NCBI GenBank assembly: GCA_900708905.1
Contig: CAADRB010000017.1
Coordinates: 124,001-188,000, forward strand
Direction: 5' to 3'
DNA from: Hymenolepis diminuta
Lineage: Eukaryota; Platyhelminthes; Cestoda; Cyclophyllidea; Hymenolepididae
DNA: 64,000 bases
Shown here: piece after piece, positions 46,800-58,061 of the stretch
Numbering within the stretch: position 1 is the stretch's first letter
Layout of the letters: each line of letters begins with the position of its first letter
The notes under the pieces: generated by a model
What the model saw: only the letters and a program-made list of their open reading frames with translations
Database searches by the model: none
What the model was told of the DNA's origin: nothing
Program-made: the position numbers and the translations under genes

Positions 46800-47947
46800 A
46801 TGTTTGTTGGGTTTGCACTGTTTGGTAAGTGATACGTCGAATAATTCTATTATGGTTTGTATAGTCTTTACTTCATTTGCTTTCGCAAATGTGACTTCTT
46901 TTGATGAGTCGAAACATAAGACAACCACAACGACGACTACCACCGAAATACCGACGACCACTACTATTACTCCTGAAACTACGACGACTACTACTACAAC
47001 TCCCGAAACTACCACGAGTACTACTACAACTCCCGAAACTACCACGAGTACTACTACGACAGAAGTGACGCCCACTACAACGCCTCCAGATGGAATACCG
47101 AAGTTTGTATTGATAGAGAATGGCACAGCCTGTCTCATTCTTAAAGCCAATCTTCAGTTATACATCACGTATTTCTCTGTAAGCCTTAAATCACTGTTTC
47201 ATTTGTATGGTTTATTCGTTTAATAATGAATCCGGCATTTGCTTTTAAAGAATGAATCCACTTTGACCAAACTTTTGACTGTTGACGATTTCGCCAATGT
47301 TAGCGGGTCTTGTAGATCTGAAGAGGAAAGTATTATTCTTCAGTGGATTGCAGGCCAATCTGCCATTCCATTTAATTTAACCATGAAAGCTGTACAATTG
47401 CCAAAATCTCCCTCCAAGCTTGGAGGTTCTATTGTCCGTAATATCAACTTCGAGTACTTCCTTTCCTCTGATGTCTTCCCTTCTACCAACAGGACTGGTA
47501 ATTTTTATCTCTTTCGCGTGTATTTTCGTACCATATTGTGATTAAGTATTTTCTATTTGTCATAATAGGTTATATGAATGCTAGCGTTGAGGGTTCATTT
47601 TTTGAAACTCCCACCGCTATGGGCTTTACTTGCACTGCTCAGCAGAATATTACAATGGGTCCTGTCGTCCTTGGCGTTTGTCATCTTCATTTGGAATCTT
47701 TCCGAAACTCTTCTTCAACCGATTTTAATGAGAAAGGTTGGTATTTTTGGCAATCTCATTTCAATGATTGTGATTAGATCTTACTCTTGATCTTTGTATT
47801 TCAGCTTTTGATTGTGTCGACATTCCTTCATCGAATCAGGTTGTACCGATCGTTGTCGGTGTAACCGCTGCCATCTTGATCTTGCTTGCCATCACAGCCT
47901 TCTTTATTGGAAACCGTAGACGGGCTCAAGGCTACCAGACACTTTAA
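46800..47947 (+). CDS. LAMP-type lysosome-associated membrane glycoprotein
   Basis: Type I lysosomal membrane protein. Exons are 46800-46824, 46865-47178, 47251-47497, 47569-47736 and 47805-47947, with introns of 40, 72, 71 and 68 nt, giving about 298 residues. Exon 1 to 2 splicing yields MFVGFALFVFTSFAFANV, a good signal peptide. The alternative ATG at 46852 without the first intron gives a shorter, weaker one. A Thr/Pro-rich mucin-like hinge (repeats of PETTTS and TTTT) precedes one LAMP luminal domain with N-glycosylation sequons and paired Cys (SGSCRSEE, GFTCTAQQ, GVCHLH, AFDCVDI). One membrane helix (VVPIVVGVTAAILILLAITA) is followed by the tail GNRRRAQGYQTL, whose GYxxphi ending is the classic AP-binding lysosomal sorting signal. 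It has one luminal domain, unlike the two of mammalian LAMP1/2, so CD68 or single-domain LAMPs are alternatives. Confidence 0.92.
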
Positions 47948-49554
47948 ATTTCGTGGAATTACGGCGAACAAGCGAGCGAAAACGGACAATCATAAAAGGC
48001 TGATTCTCATCTCACTTATTGTGCCAATTTCGTGACACTTTAATATTGGCTCACTTGTCATCCCTAAATTATTATTATTTCCGAAAAATTTGTACCCCAT
48101 TTCTCCAAGCGCATTAATATCGTATTGTTGAACTACCATCACATTGCTTTGTAACATTGTAAAATTTGAAATATTTCGATCTTGCTTTTTTCTTTGCGCC
48201 TGTTTGAAGTTGAGTTGTTACACGGTCTTGGCGCACAGTTTTGACCTTTAGTCGATTATGCCCTTTTTTCAGAGAAATTTAGTGTTCTGGTTTTGCGAGT
48301 TCCTACTTCAGCTGGCTTAGGTATCACGAGTATTTATCCTGTGGGCCTTTCAAATCTCTGCGAACCTCACTGCAACAAAATGAGAAGACGAGTTATGAAG
48401 AAATAGTTACGTTAGGAGAAAGTTAAAAGATTCCGTCAACCTCATAATTAGTAAACCGAAGATGTGGCAGCATAAAATTCAAAATTGGGAGACAGTGGAG
48501 ATCGATTAATAGGCAGAGTGGAGACGGACTTGATAATTATACAGAAAACTGAATCGATAAGTAGCTTAACATCTGGAATTGCGTGTATTGTTTGTAAGGA
48601 CTTGAAAGAGTCTATTTAAAGCTCTTGTGTAGGACTTGAGGATCCAGACGTTTTACCATCTTTTGTTTGTTTTACTAAACCACTCTTGAATCCCAATGCA
48701 AATTCACCCAACTCAATTTATGAAGTTTAGCACAGTGATACCTTGTTTTATGAATTTCAAGCAAGTTATGAGTATATATCTTCCGAAAACCAAGATTAAT
48801 TTTAGCATAGCTTCGAAATTTCTACCTGTCGAATCGCGCAAGTTTTTCAGATTATAGTAGAGCTCTAATATCACTGTGTAAAAAATCATACGGGTCTAAT
48901 AAGGCTGCAAGTTTTTTTCACTTTTTCTTCACTTATGACTAGCTTACCCTGTTACTCCGTCATAATTGTTCACGATACATTTCTAATCGTATTTTATGTA
49001 TACTCTTAATTTAGAACACGAAAATCTGTCATTGTCCGCTGCCTATGAAAAAAAAAAACAGAAAAAAATTCATCCTTAAACCAAGATTTCCCTCTAAATC
49101 ACAGTCATTTGATCTTTCGCTATTTAACCATTCATTTCTTTGTTTAGCCGTCATTAAGCTTACCAATGCATACGTGTGCATCTCCAATGCGTTCCCTTCC
49201 TTTTGATTGGCCAAAACAAGCATTTTGCCATTTTCGACAGCCCATGCATTTTTTCATAACACAGTTTGACGATTCTTGGTGGACACCTTGCTCGAAATCT
49301 CTTATCTATTTTCCCCTATATTAATAGGTTGTAGAAACTTCACGTTAAAATGGAGGATAGAATGCTAGTCCCCAACCTGGTTAAATTTTATATCACTCTC
49401 TATGCAAAAGATTTCCCTTTTAGGGTTATCTTCAAATATGTTTGTGTGAAAGTTAGAGTACGACTAATGGCTAACAAACGACAAATAACCTTCCACAATC
49501 AGAATTCCAAGAATTGCGCGTAGATCAAATTCTATTGTATAACAGCAGCCAAAA
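47948..49554. other. Region downstream of the LAMP gene, no gene recognised
   Basis: Presumed 3' UTR followed by AT-rich intergenic DNA. No coding or repeat signal is supported. Confidence 0.45.
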
Positions 49555-49880
49555 TTCGAAAGAGAGAGAGAGAGAGACGTAGGTCAGGAGAGAAAGGGAA
49601 GAAAGAGGGGAAGGTGTGAGGAGAAAGCGCTTGTACTACAGGTCGTAAAATCGACGTGTTTGGTAAGGGCAAAAGGAATTGAATCAGAACGAGGCAGAGG
49701 CCAGTGAAAATCGGTAATCGACAACCTACCGCTGGGCTTTGAAGAGAAATATTGTAACGGCAATCGGTTTACACAAGAATTCGAGCATAACAATACTTTC
49801 ATATAAAAATAATTTAAAGCATCGTGTTGTTCGAAAAATCATTTTGAGGAACATTTAGGGCTTGAATCTACAAGCTTGTC
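49555..49880. repeat. GA-rich dispersed repeat, copy 2, with (GA)n tract
   Basis: Begins with an AG microsatellite of about 17 bp at 49561-49577 and continues purine-rich. It shares its 3' half with 530-850 (CGGTTTACACAAGAATTC, TCATTTTGAGGAACATT). Confidence 0.45.
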
Positions 49881-49914
49881 TTATCAGCCCCGATAAATAC
49901 ATGCAATCGCTTTT

Positions 49915-49985
49915 TTCAAAAGATCTTTTGAAGATACTTGTACTGAATCTGATGTCAATGTTGAAGATGGCATTTCAACCAGTCT
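49915..49985. repeat. Fragment of the short inverted-repeat element
   Basis: ACTGAATCTGATGTCAATG, GAAGATGGCATTTCAAC corresponds to ACTGAATCTGATATTAATG and GGCATTTCAAC at the right end of the element at 29471-29755. Only this end is recognisable. Confidence 0.35.
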
Positions 49986-52900
49986 TGTCTTTAAGAAGAT
50001 TTAAAATAACCGCAAAATAGACACTGAAAGTCCTTATTGATAGTTGGTTATTATTAGTGCTCATGATATATCCTTACTTTCATGGACAATATCAGCTACT
50101 ATATCAAATGTCTTCCGGTATTGCTATTTAGGCATTAATTCGATTCTTATTTCTCTAATAATGATATTTCTTTTCTAAAAATGCCCATATTTTCGTCTCT
50201 GATTAAAGGCATTTTCACAATCAAATACTTCCCACCACATATTTGGCGCTTTAGCTTAAATCAAGTAAGGGGAAAGCCCTCCTAAGTCAAAAAAATATCT
50301 GTGCAAATTCGTGATTTCCTGTCCTTCTTTTTTTCTAAATCAAGATATGGTCATCTAGGGAAATACATTCGTTCACTTTTAAGACGACCTGATGAATAGT
50401 ATTGACTTGGTAAAGTCATGCTTTCTTCACTAGGGTGGCCGGGTTGACAAAATGAAATAGAGTCAAACGAAGATAATAACTTGCATAAGAGTTTGTGTAG
50501 ATCATTAACACTAACGTTGGTTTTTTTTACTTATTTCCCAAAGCAAATCAGTTGAAGCCTTTAATGATAGAGAGATGTTTAAACACGTAGGAAGAGGGTT
50601 TAATTTTAAGAGGGAGTCGGGATAGCAGGACTGAGAATCTGGGAATCAGGGGAACTCTACTTCGTCTACGCTCTAGGATCATTAGATCAACTAATTTTAT
50701 CATTTTAAAGTTCATTCGGTCATGTCAGGTCTTTTCTTCATCTTCTTCTCTATGTGAAAAATCCGGGAAACGGGATTTTGTGTGGTTTGGAAGTCATTTT
50801 TCCAGTCATCTACTGGACAAAAGGGTCTTCCGGTTACAAATTATCATTATCGATTAACATTCCTAGATATAGGACCATGTAAATTAGGTCACTCGGACTC
50901 CTCTTCCCCTAAACCGAAGGCGGTGAGAGAAGCCGGATGCCGTAGTCAGTTTATTTCCTTTCTTACCTAGTTATTTGACGGTTTTCTCCGCTTGGTGCTA
51001 GTTGTTTTGCCTTTTATTATAATGCTTATTTTATTATAAGTATGCTGTTCAGAATGCTATTTAACCAATGCGCACCTAAAGTGAAGTCGGTTCCACGAAG
51101 TGGAGAAGGGTTTCAGCTCACACAGAGAAACACACGTTGGTTAATGACTCATTACACAAACCAATTCTCTGTACTCGTTATTAGACGGTATTTGATCGTG
51201 TCGGTGATATCGCAAATTAACTGAGTTAAATGTTAATTTTACCAACTGCAAATCAAACCTTATGCTACTGGTTATTGAGCTACAAAGATTAAACTGGTAC
51301 CATTGTTCACTCTTTTAAGACGTCGCAGTTCCTTCGCTACCGACGGAACGAAAAGTGACATATGACGAATATATTTCTGAAAATGCCAATGAATTCTAAC
51401 CTTAGTTCAAGAAAATTATTATCCATCAATAATCTTGGCAAACATGATTTTCAGCCAATCACTTTCAAAACACATTTAAATCTTTTCAAATATCTCAGGT
51501 TAAGATGGGAAACAATTTTATTATTTCAAAGTATCCCAACACCAGAATGCAGAAAATAAAGAGGTTTACTCGCTAACTGCCTAACCAATAACAATATTTG
51601 AATAACACAGTACCACCGGACTGAATTAAAAGCAAAGAAATGGGAGAACATCGGGAATGTATTAAATAACGAAGCCTGTGTGTGCGTGGGTGTAGGTGGG
51701 GCCCTCCAAGGCCACATTTCACGCAGATTTTATATGCAAACAGGAATGTGAACTGATGGGAAATCACAACCATGAGAATAAGGACGGCACAGGAGTGTGA
51801 AGGATAAGTGCGATAGAATAATAAAGGACTTCTGACCGCATTCAAAGAAAAGCAAGGGATTACAGACGGTCACATGAATGATAAACCAACTTATTTAAGT
51901 ATTGAAATCACTACAAAATCTTCAAGAAAAAAGATAAGAGTTTAAATTTATTACGTATCTCTGTCTAAGTGCTACATTTTGAACAGATTGATGAAGAGTT
52001 AAGCTGCTCCCACATCAGCCATAAAGCTACATTAGATCATGCGTTATGGACACTCGCCACAGGGTTGAACAATAACAAAAATAAAGTTTACAGTGATTGT
52101 TTTATCACTTGGGGAAATTTTAAAATGTTGAACTTGTCACTTTATCATAATACTACAAATACTACAAGTACTACTACAAGTAAAAATGAGGGAGAAGAGC
52201 TGCAGCTCAAAAGACGATCTTTTTAATAAGAAGATAAAATTTCTTGTATCGAATATGTGAAATGATTGGCTGCCTGGTTAGCCAATCATTGCTTCAGTGG
52301 TGGCCTTGTATATCAGGGCGTAAGCATAAACATCAAATAGTCAATAGTCGAGTTCAAGAAGTATGAAGCTTATGGTTTTTGCATGAGTGTATTAGAAATA
52401 TGCGATTGGGGTTCCTAAGTTAAAATAATCTAAAACTGTCTCTGATTATAAACAGTGGGAGATATTTTATCGATATCAAAAAGAGGATGAGAGGAAGATG
52501 ATGTCATATTTTATGGGGACCTACTACTATTAAACAGTGCAATTGTTATCGAAAAAACGCAATTGGCTAAACTGTTATCAATTGAAATATGTGAAAGTCG
52601 AGATTTTATTGTATGAACTGTTAATATCGAACTGATCAGTTGGATAAGAAGCCGATTGTTATGGTTAAACGACATGAATTAGGGGCTTTTATCTTCTTGC
52701 ACTCATCTGTTACGTGTATTATTTACAGAAAAAAAACATTATTTAACAACTTGAAATTAATAATTTGTATGAGAGATTTAGAGAAGTCCCAGTCTCCAAC
52801 GTCATGACTGTCGGAATACTCTATTTCTCATTAGAGAGAAAATAAGTCATTTTTGTTTATTTCAACAGCTGAACCACGCCAAACTTAATTCTGTCTTGTT

Positions 52901-54179
52901 TTACAAAACATAAGCTCCGCTAGTTTCGTTTTTTTTAAATAGAATCTCTCTATTTCGTGATTATCCTTTATTATCGGTAAAAGCATCTGGACAATAAGAA
53001 TGACACTTTCAATTCAGTTTCTTCATAATAAAATCAACCCAATAATTATTGACTTAAAATTTTAATGACTTGGATTCGAACTATAAAGCACTCGGAAAAC
53101 ATGCATTTTTTACCAAGAATATTCGTGATTTGTGATGGATAGAGATTTTGAATGAAAAATCATCTAACGTTGAGAGGTAAACAGTAATCATGAACATTGG
53201 AAATGAATTAGTGTAAACAATTCAGACTACACCCAAATTTTTAACTACGGACGATATTCTTTATGACCTAGAAAGGATAAATTTAGAACGGTTAATTCAT
53301 AATAAAATCTGTTATGAAAACCGATTATTAGATTTCCACGCTGACACCTGGATTAGTAAGACCATCCGTAGAGAAGCCGCCAGCCAGCCAGATTCTATAT
53401 AAAAAAATTCATTTTCTTAATGGAAAAATCGTCATTGGAACTGCAAATCTTCTTCCTGAGATCGGGATAGTTGTGATATTACTCAATTTCGACGAAGTTG
53501 TATAAAAGGACTTAAACCAGGATTATCACATTCGTCATTATTCAAGCCGATCTCGTTTTCTCTATCATTTCCTTAGATCTAGACTGATTCTTAGAACTTA
53601 AATCCCTGGCAATCTCTTAGTTAATGTAATTACTTCCAAAGATCTTAGTATTTATAATCCAAATAGATATTTGATATAAGTTTTTCCCAAATTTAACTTT
53701 CAATGCTTGATGATTTGATTTACGAATTAAAAAATTCCACCACTAATCAGGACGAAATCATTCAACACCCTGAATATTTATCAGTGTATTTCAATTTCAA
53801 TCTGAATTCCTTAATAAGTAAGTTGAAGGAAGATGACTTTCGTTTACAACTATTATTTAATACTAAAGGCCATGAGATGTGATGTCATTCAGTTTTATAA
53901 AAATGGAAGTTATTTATAAAAACAGCGCTACAAATACTCTAATGCAGTTGCATAGAGGCAAAAGTATGGTATTTAACCGGAGTGCTTATTATACTAAAGT
54001 CAGTCTTCCTTTTCTGCCTTTCGCTAAGCTGCTCACACAAGTCGTGTCCTACGTGTGCTGAAGAAGGATAGCACTTGAGAAGCGTTCTCAATACGAACCC
54101 TCGTGCTTATAGTTCGGAATCATTTGAAGGATGAGTCTGTGCATTTTCCAAAAATTGCCCCTTTCGTCACATTCTTTAT
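49986..54179. other. Intergenic, no gene recognised
   Basis: 4.2 kb with several short ORFs lacking splice context or family resemblance (for example 50782-50970, 51573-51845 minus, 51969-52226). An ACTACAAGT-type short repeat lies at 52151-52183. Nothing else is supported. Confidence 0.45.
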
Positions 54180-54545
54180 GAAACTACTTTGATTTTTCGC
54201 CTTTATGTTCCTTTGACTCAAACCCCTATCTGTCATGTCTAGACAAGCTTATCGATTTTCCATTTTTCTATAACTGTCTCGTTTCATTTGAAAGTACATC
54301 TGCACTCATGCCTTACGCGCTCTCTTGCCTAAGTGACTCATACAACCTATCCTTGTATTTCCACTTCCACACACGCGCAAACATGCTGGTCATGCACTGC
54401 TCCTACACTGCCCTCTCATCGTCTTTGTCCCTTATCTCTCTCTTGCCCACGTAAATCCTCATTGCTGCTTGGTCAATACATTCCGGCCTAATGAGCTCTT
54501 TGTTCTCTGCTCTAGAATGATTGTTGCTGCCGTTAGTTATTGTCC
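54180..54545 (-). repeat. Diverged arm of the fold-back family
   Basis: Parallels the right arm of the 12.6-13.8 kb element: CCCCTATCTGTC, GTACATCTGC, CTAAGTGACTCATA, then TCTCTCTTGCCC, TTGTTCTCTGCT, and a final TTGCTGCCGTTAGTTATTG. Divergence is higher than between the other copies. Confidence 0.5.
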
Positions 54546-55084
54546 CAATCCCAATACTTTGAATACAGAATTTTAAGCTACCCTATTACGCATTATTACG
54601 CAAGATCCAAGAAGGTATACCAAAATGGTCCGTACTTCATACAATATATATTTAAACATTCTTTACTTACAAACGAAGAAACATAGAAACATGTAAAACA
54701 TTTGTGACAGAGTTCTTAAGAATTACTCGTTATCACTCCAATCCCCAAGAGATAGATAGAGTGGAGGGAATTACAGAAATCTTTACTTAAAAGCGGGTGG
54801 ATGGAATTAAAATTAAAAGTGAGCTAAACACTGCTACCACATTAAAAATGGTCTTAGCCTTTTTTTAAAATGTTATTTCCGTAAAGGATGAATATTTTGT
54901 AATTTTCTTCATAACACCTCTTTTTTAAGTTGTTCCCTCCTGGTATGACTTCAATTTGGCGTTCATCTAAAGTCTATTAGGTTTTCGTTTAGTTATTTTT
55001 GAGAAGCATATCCATCGTGTTGGATTTTTATCGAGGTGTTCGTTTTCTTCACGTGCTGAAAGTATAAAGGTATCCAGTAGTAGA

Positions 55085-55277
55085 TAGCAATGGAGCTGAC
55101 GATTGAGCTACCTCCGTTCCTGTCAAACGTGATTGGGTTCTGTACTGGATGAGCATTTCCTCTTCCACCTGGATTTCGTAACTGACTTCTGTGTTAAGTT
55201 CCTATACCGCTGAGTTCTCTTGATTGGTAAGCTCTGCGAGATTACTGCAGAAACCTCTAGTTTCTTACCTTATAGCA
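55085..55277 (+). repeat. Diverged LTR fragment, TGTTAG family
   Basis: Contains GACTTCTGTGTTAAGTTCC, GCTCTGCGAGATTACTG and CTTATAGCA, corresponding to the 3' half of the LTR at 22026. The 5' half is not recognisable. Confidence 0.55.
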
Positions 55278-57590
55278 CTCCCCATATCTGATTTTTCAAC
55301 AGATTTGTTGAAATACTAAGAAGTTTCAAACCACTTCATACCCTTTTCGACCTGATTATCAGTTCTATCACTAAATGATAGAGAATTTGTTTTTAAAGAA
55401 GTTAGTAATCTATCATAAAGATGACTGATTAAAAAAGTTTGAGCTGGTTCATATCGTCTGTGTCACCAACCAGTTTTAGCGACCAGTCCAGACTAGATGA
55501 TATGAGAAGGAGGAAAAGATAGTTGACAATGAAAACGATGAAGACTGGTGGAAATTCTGGCCATCCTGTTCCTATTCAGCAAATAAGATTGACTATTACT
55601 CTGGGACCATTCGATTTGTCCTTTACAGACGAGCCATATATAGAGAAGGCAAACCATGATCTCATATTCACTGATTCATACTTACCGAATCTTATCTACG
55701 TTGATTTACATAAGACAGATTAGGTCGCTTCAATCTTGTCTTTATTGAATTCCATTCCCAATTGTTCTCGGCAGCACATCTGAAGTACTTCTATTATTTC
55801 CTTTAAAAGCCTATCTAAACCCTAATGTTTTAGATTCTGTCGGTAGTTTTGATTCATTTCTGTCACATACATAAAAGCCAGAAGAAACCTTCTTTAAAAG
55901 TTTTAATAGTATCCAGTATTTGCAATCTGTAATCCAATACCAATGCTTCAGATATTCATACCGTAGGCGACTAATGGCTTAAAAAAGCTGCCGAATTGTT
56001 ACTACAGCCCATCCACAAAGCACAATTAGCCCGTCGCGTTTAGTATAAACAAATCTTCCAAAGCACGCACGTTTTGAATTAAATCTACACGTGCTCTTAT
56101 CACATGAACTCGAAGAGAGGTCTTGATTTAAACATCCGATCGCTCACAATTGTTGTCTTAAATGCGTAAGTCATGCGGACGGGAAGTGTGACGAAGAAAC
56201 ACCGCTGGAATTATGAGGTAATATGCTCTCGGGATCTCTCTGGATATTAATTATAAAATGTAGAATATGAGATCCCAGTAACTATGTGGCTTGTGTGAAT
56301 TTAAGGTACGTGTAAATCTCTAGAAAATGGGCAACTATCCTTTCCGTTATCCGTTATTTTTAGTCGGTCAACACTGATTAGCATTGATATTCGTCCCTCG
56401 ATAGATAATAGAATCGAATGCTCTGAACAAAATTCATAAAATTAAGTGGACAAATTTGTTCCTCGGATACAAAGTTTACTGAATGGTGCTCTTCCACGGT
56501 CAATTTTGAGAAGGAGATTTTGTCAATGCTACTTATTTATTTTAAAATAGAGGAGTTGTAAGTATTCCATATTCCGTCTCTCTATCTTGACGAGTTGCTA
56601 GAACAAGGGAAATAGCGGAAAATGATGTCCGAATATTCTCACCTAAATATAACATCTCTGAGATGCATTACAGCTGTTTTATGAGAGGGTCAGATGAGAA
56701 GATTCAGTTGCATGAATATGATCTTTACAATACATGATGTGATTCCGTCATATCTTAGTGAGGAGCTTTAATGGGTTCGATCAAAGCACGATGAAATATA
56801 TCAATCTAATGCGTGAAATCACTAAAGTGATATTAATATAAGTAACCAGCATGTTCGGGACTTATTTGGTTCTAGCCTTATTTATTATCTTTAAATGTGT
56901 TTAATGTTCGCACCTTTGCTTCTTTGACAATCTGATAAGGCACTTGACATTTTATGCGTTGCTTATTATTAAAAAAGGAATTATTAGTTATGGTAACAGT
57001 GCGAATTTCTCCTAATCTGCCCATGTCTCATGAAGATTATTGAGTACGGGAGAGAAGCAGATTATGGCTACAATCAGCATATTATTTAAAGATGTGCTTC
57101 TTATTCCTCATCTGGTATTCATTCCCTTTTCGAGATATGCATACTAACGGAATTTGTTAAACTTAATTCAAGGTCATTAGGCTTTCGGTTGTTTATTAAT
57201 ACCAGATGATTTCGGAGCAATTACAGTTCGCAAAATGTTTTTGATACCATTTCTGATAGAGAATTGAAGCTGAAATGAATAAAAGATGGGGAAATAGAGA
57301 TTTTATAATATGAATCAGTTCTTACGAAATAACTTATGCTCTACGGAAATTAAGATATAAAAGTTAGTTTTTACAATTTATATAGTGATATTAATTAATC
57401 ATAGATGAAGCTAAATTGATGAAACTTCAAAAAAGTGTCTTAGATTACTCTGGTAGTCATTTGTATTTAATGCTGGCATACGTTAATCTTACTAATATAA
57501 TGTTGATCAATCAGGAAAAGATTACGATCAGATAAAGGTCTCTTATAGTAGTTATTTCAAAACAAAACGTGTCTCCATCTAAAAATGTGT
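55278..57590. other. Intergenic, no gene recognised
   Basis: 2.3 kb of AT-rich DNA. The ORF at 55523-55723 has no recognisable family or splice context. Confidence 0.45.
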
Positions 57591-57596
57591 ATATAT

Positions 57597-57623
57597 GTGA
57601 GAGAAAGAGAGAGAGAGAGAGGG
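57597..57623 (+). repeat. (GA)n microsatellite
   Basis: Interrupted GA tract of about 27 bp in the region before the ASK1-type gene. Confidence 0.8.
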
Positions 57624-58061
57624 AAAATGTAGGGAGCATAGAAAGTGACATTATTCATAAGTGAACTAGAATTATATTTCTTATACAGTGAAAATATTAA
57701 AATGTAAACGATTTTTTGCCCCTGCTGTTTATCAATAAATATAACCGATTCAGGTAAACCAAATATACCGTGGAGTGTCGGCAAAAATTGTTTTACTTAA
57801 AAATATTTGCAGAAGAGACATACATCAATTTGATTAAAGTAAAACAAGGAGGCCATTAAAATAAAAAATAGCGGAATATTAAATATTATATTAAATTAGA
57901 AAACGTTACATTTATTGAAATTTGTTTATACAGACTAATTGCATCATAAAATATCTCCTTGAATAAAATTCAAGGTCGTAGATTTGCCAGCTTTTACGAT
58001 TATTAACTGATGTGTCGATTGAATTTTCCTTCGTTTGCACATTTTTATGTATAATGACACA

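Noticed and set aside
46704..47150. Minus-strand 148-codon ORF rich in Val and Gly
   Set aside because: It is the antisense shadow of the Thr-rich hinge of the LAMP gene; the plus strand has matching splice sites and domain structure.
55523..55723. ORF of 66 codons before the ASK1-type gene
   Set aside because: It has no similarity to ASK1-type N-termini and the gene already has a good start at 58062.
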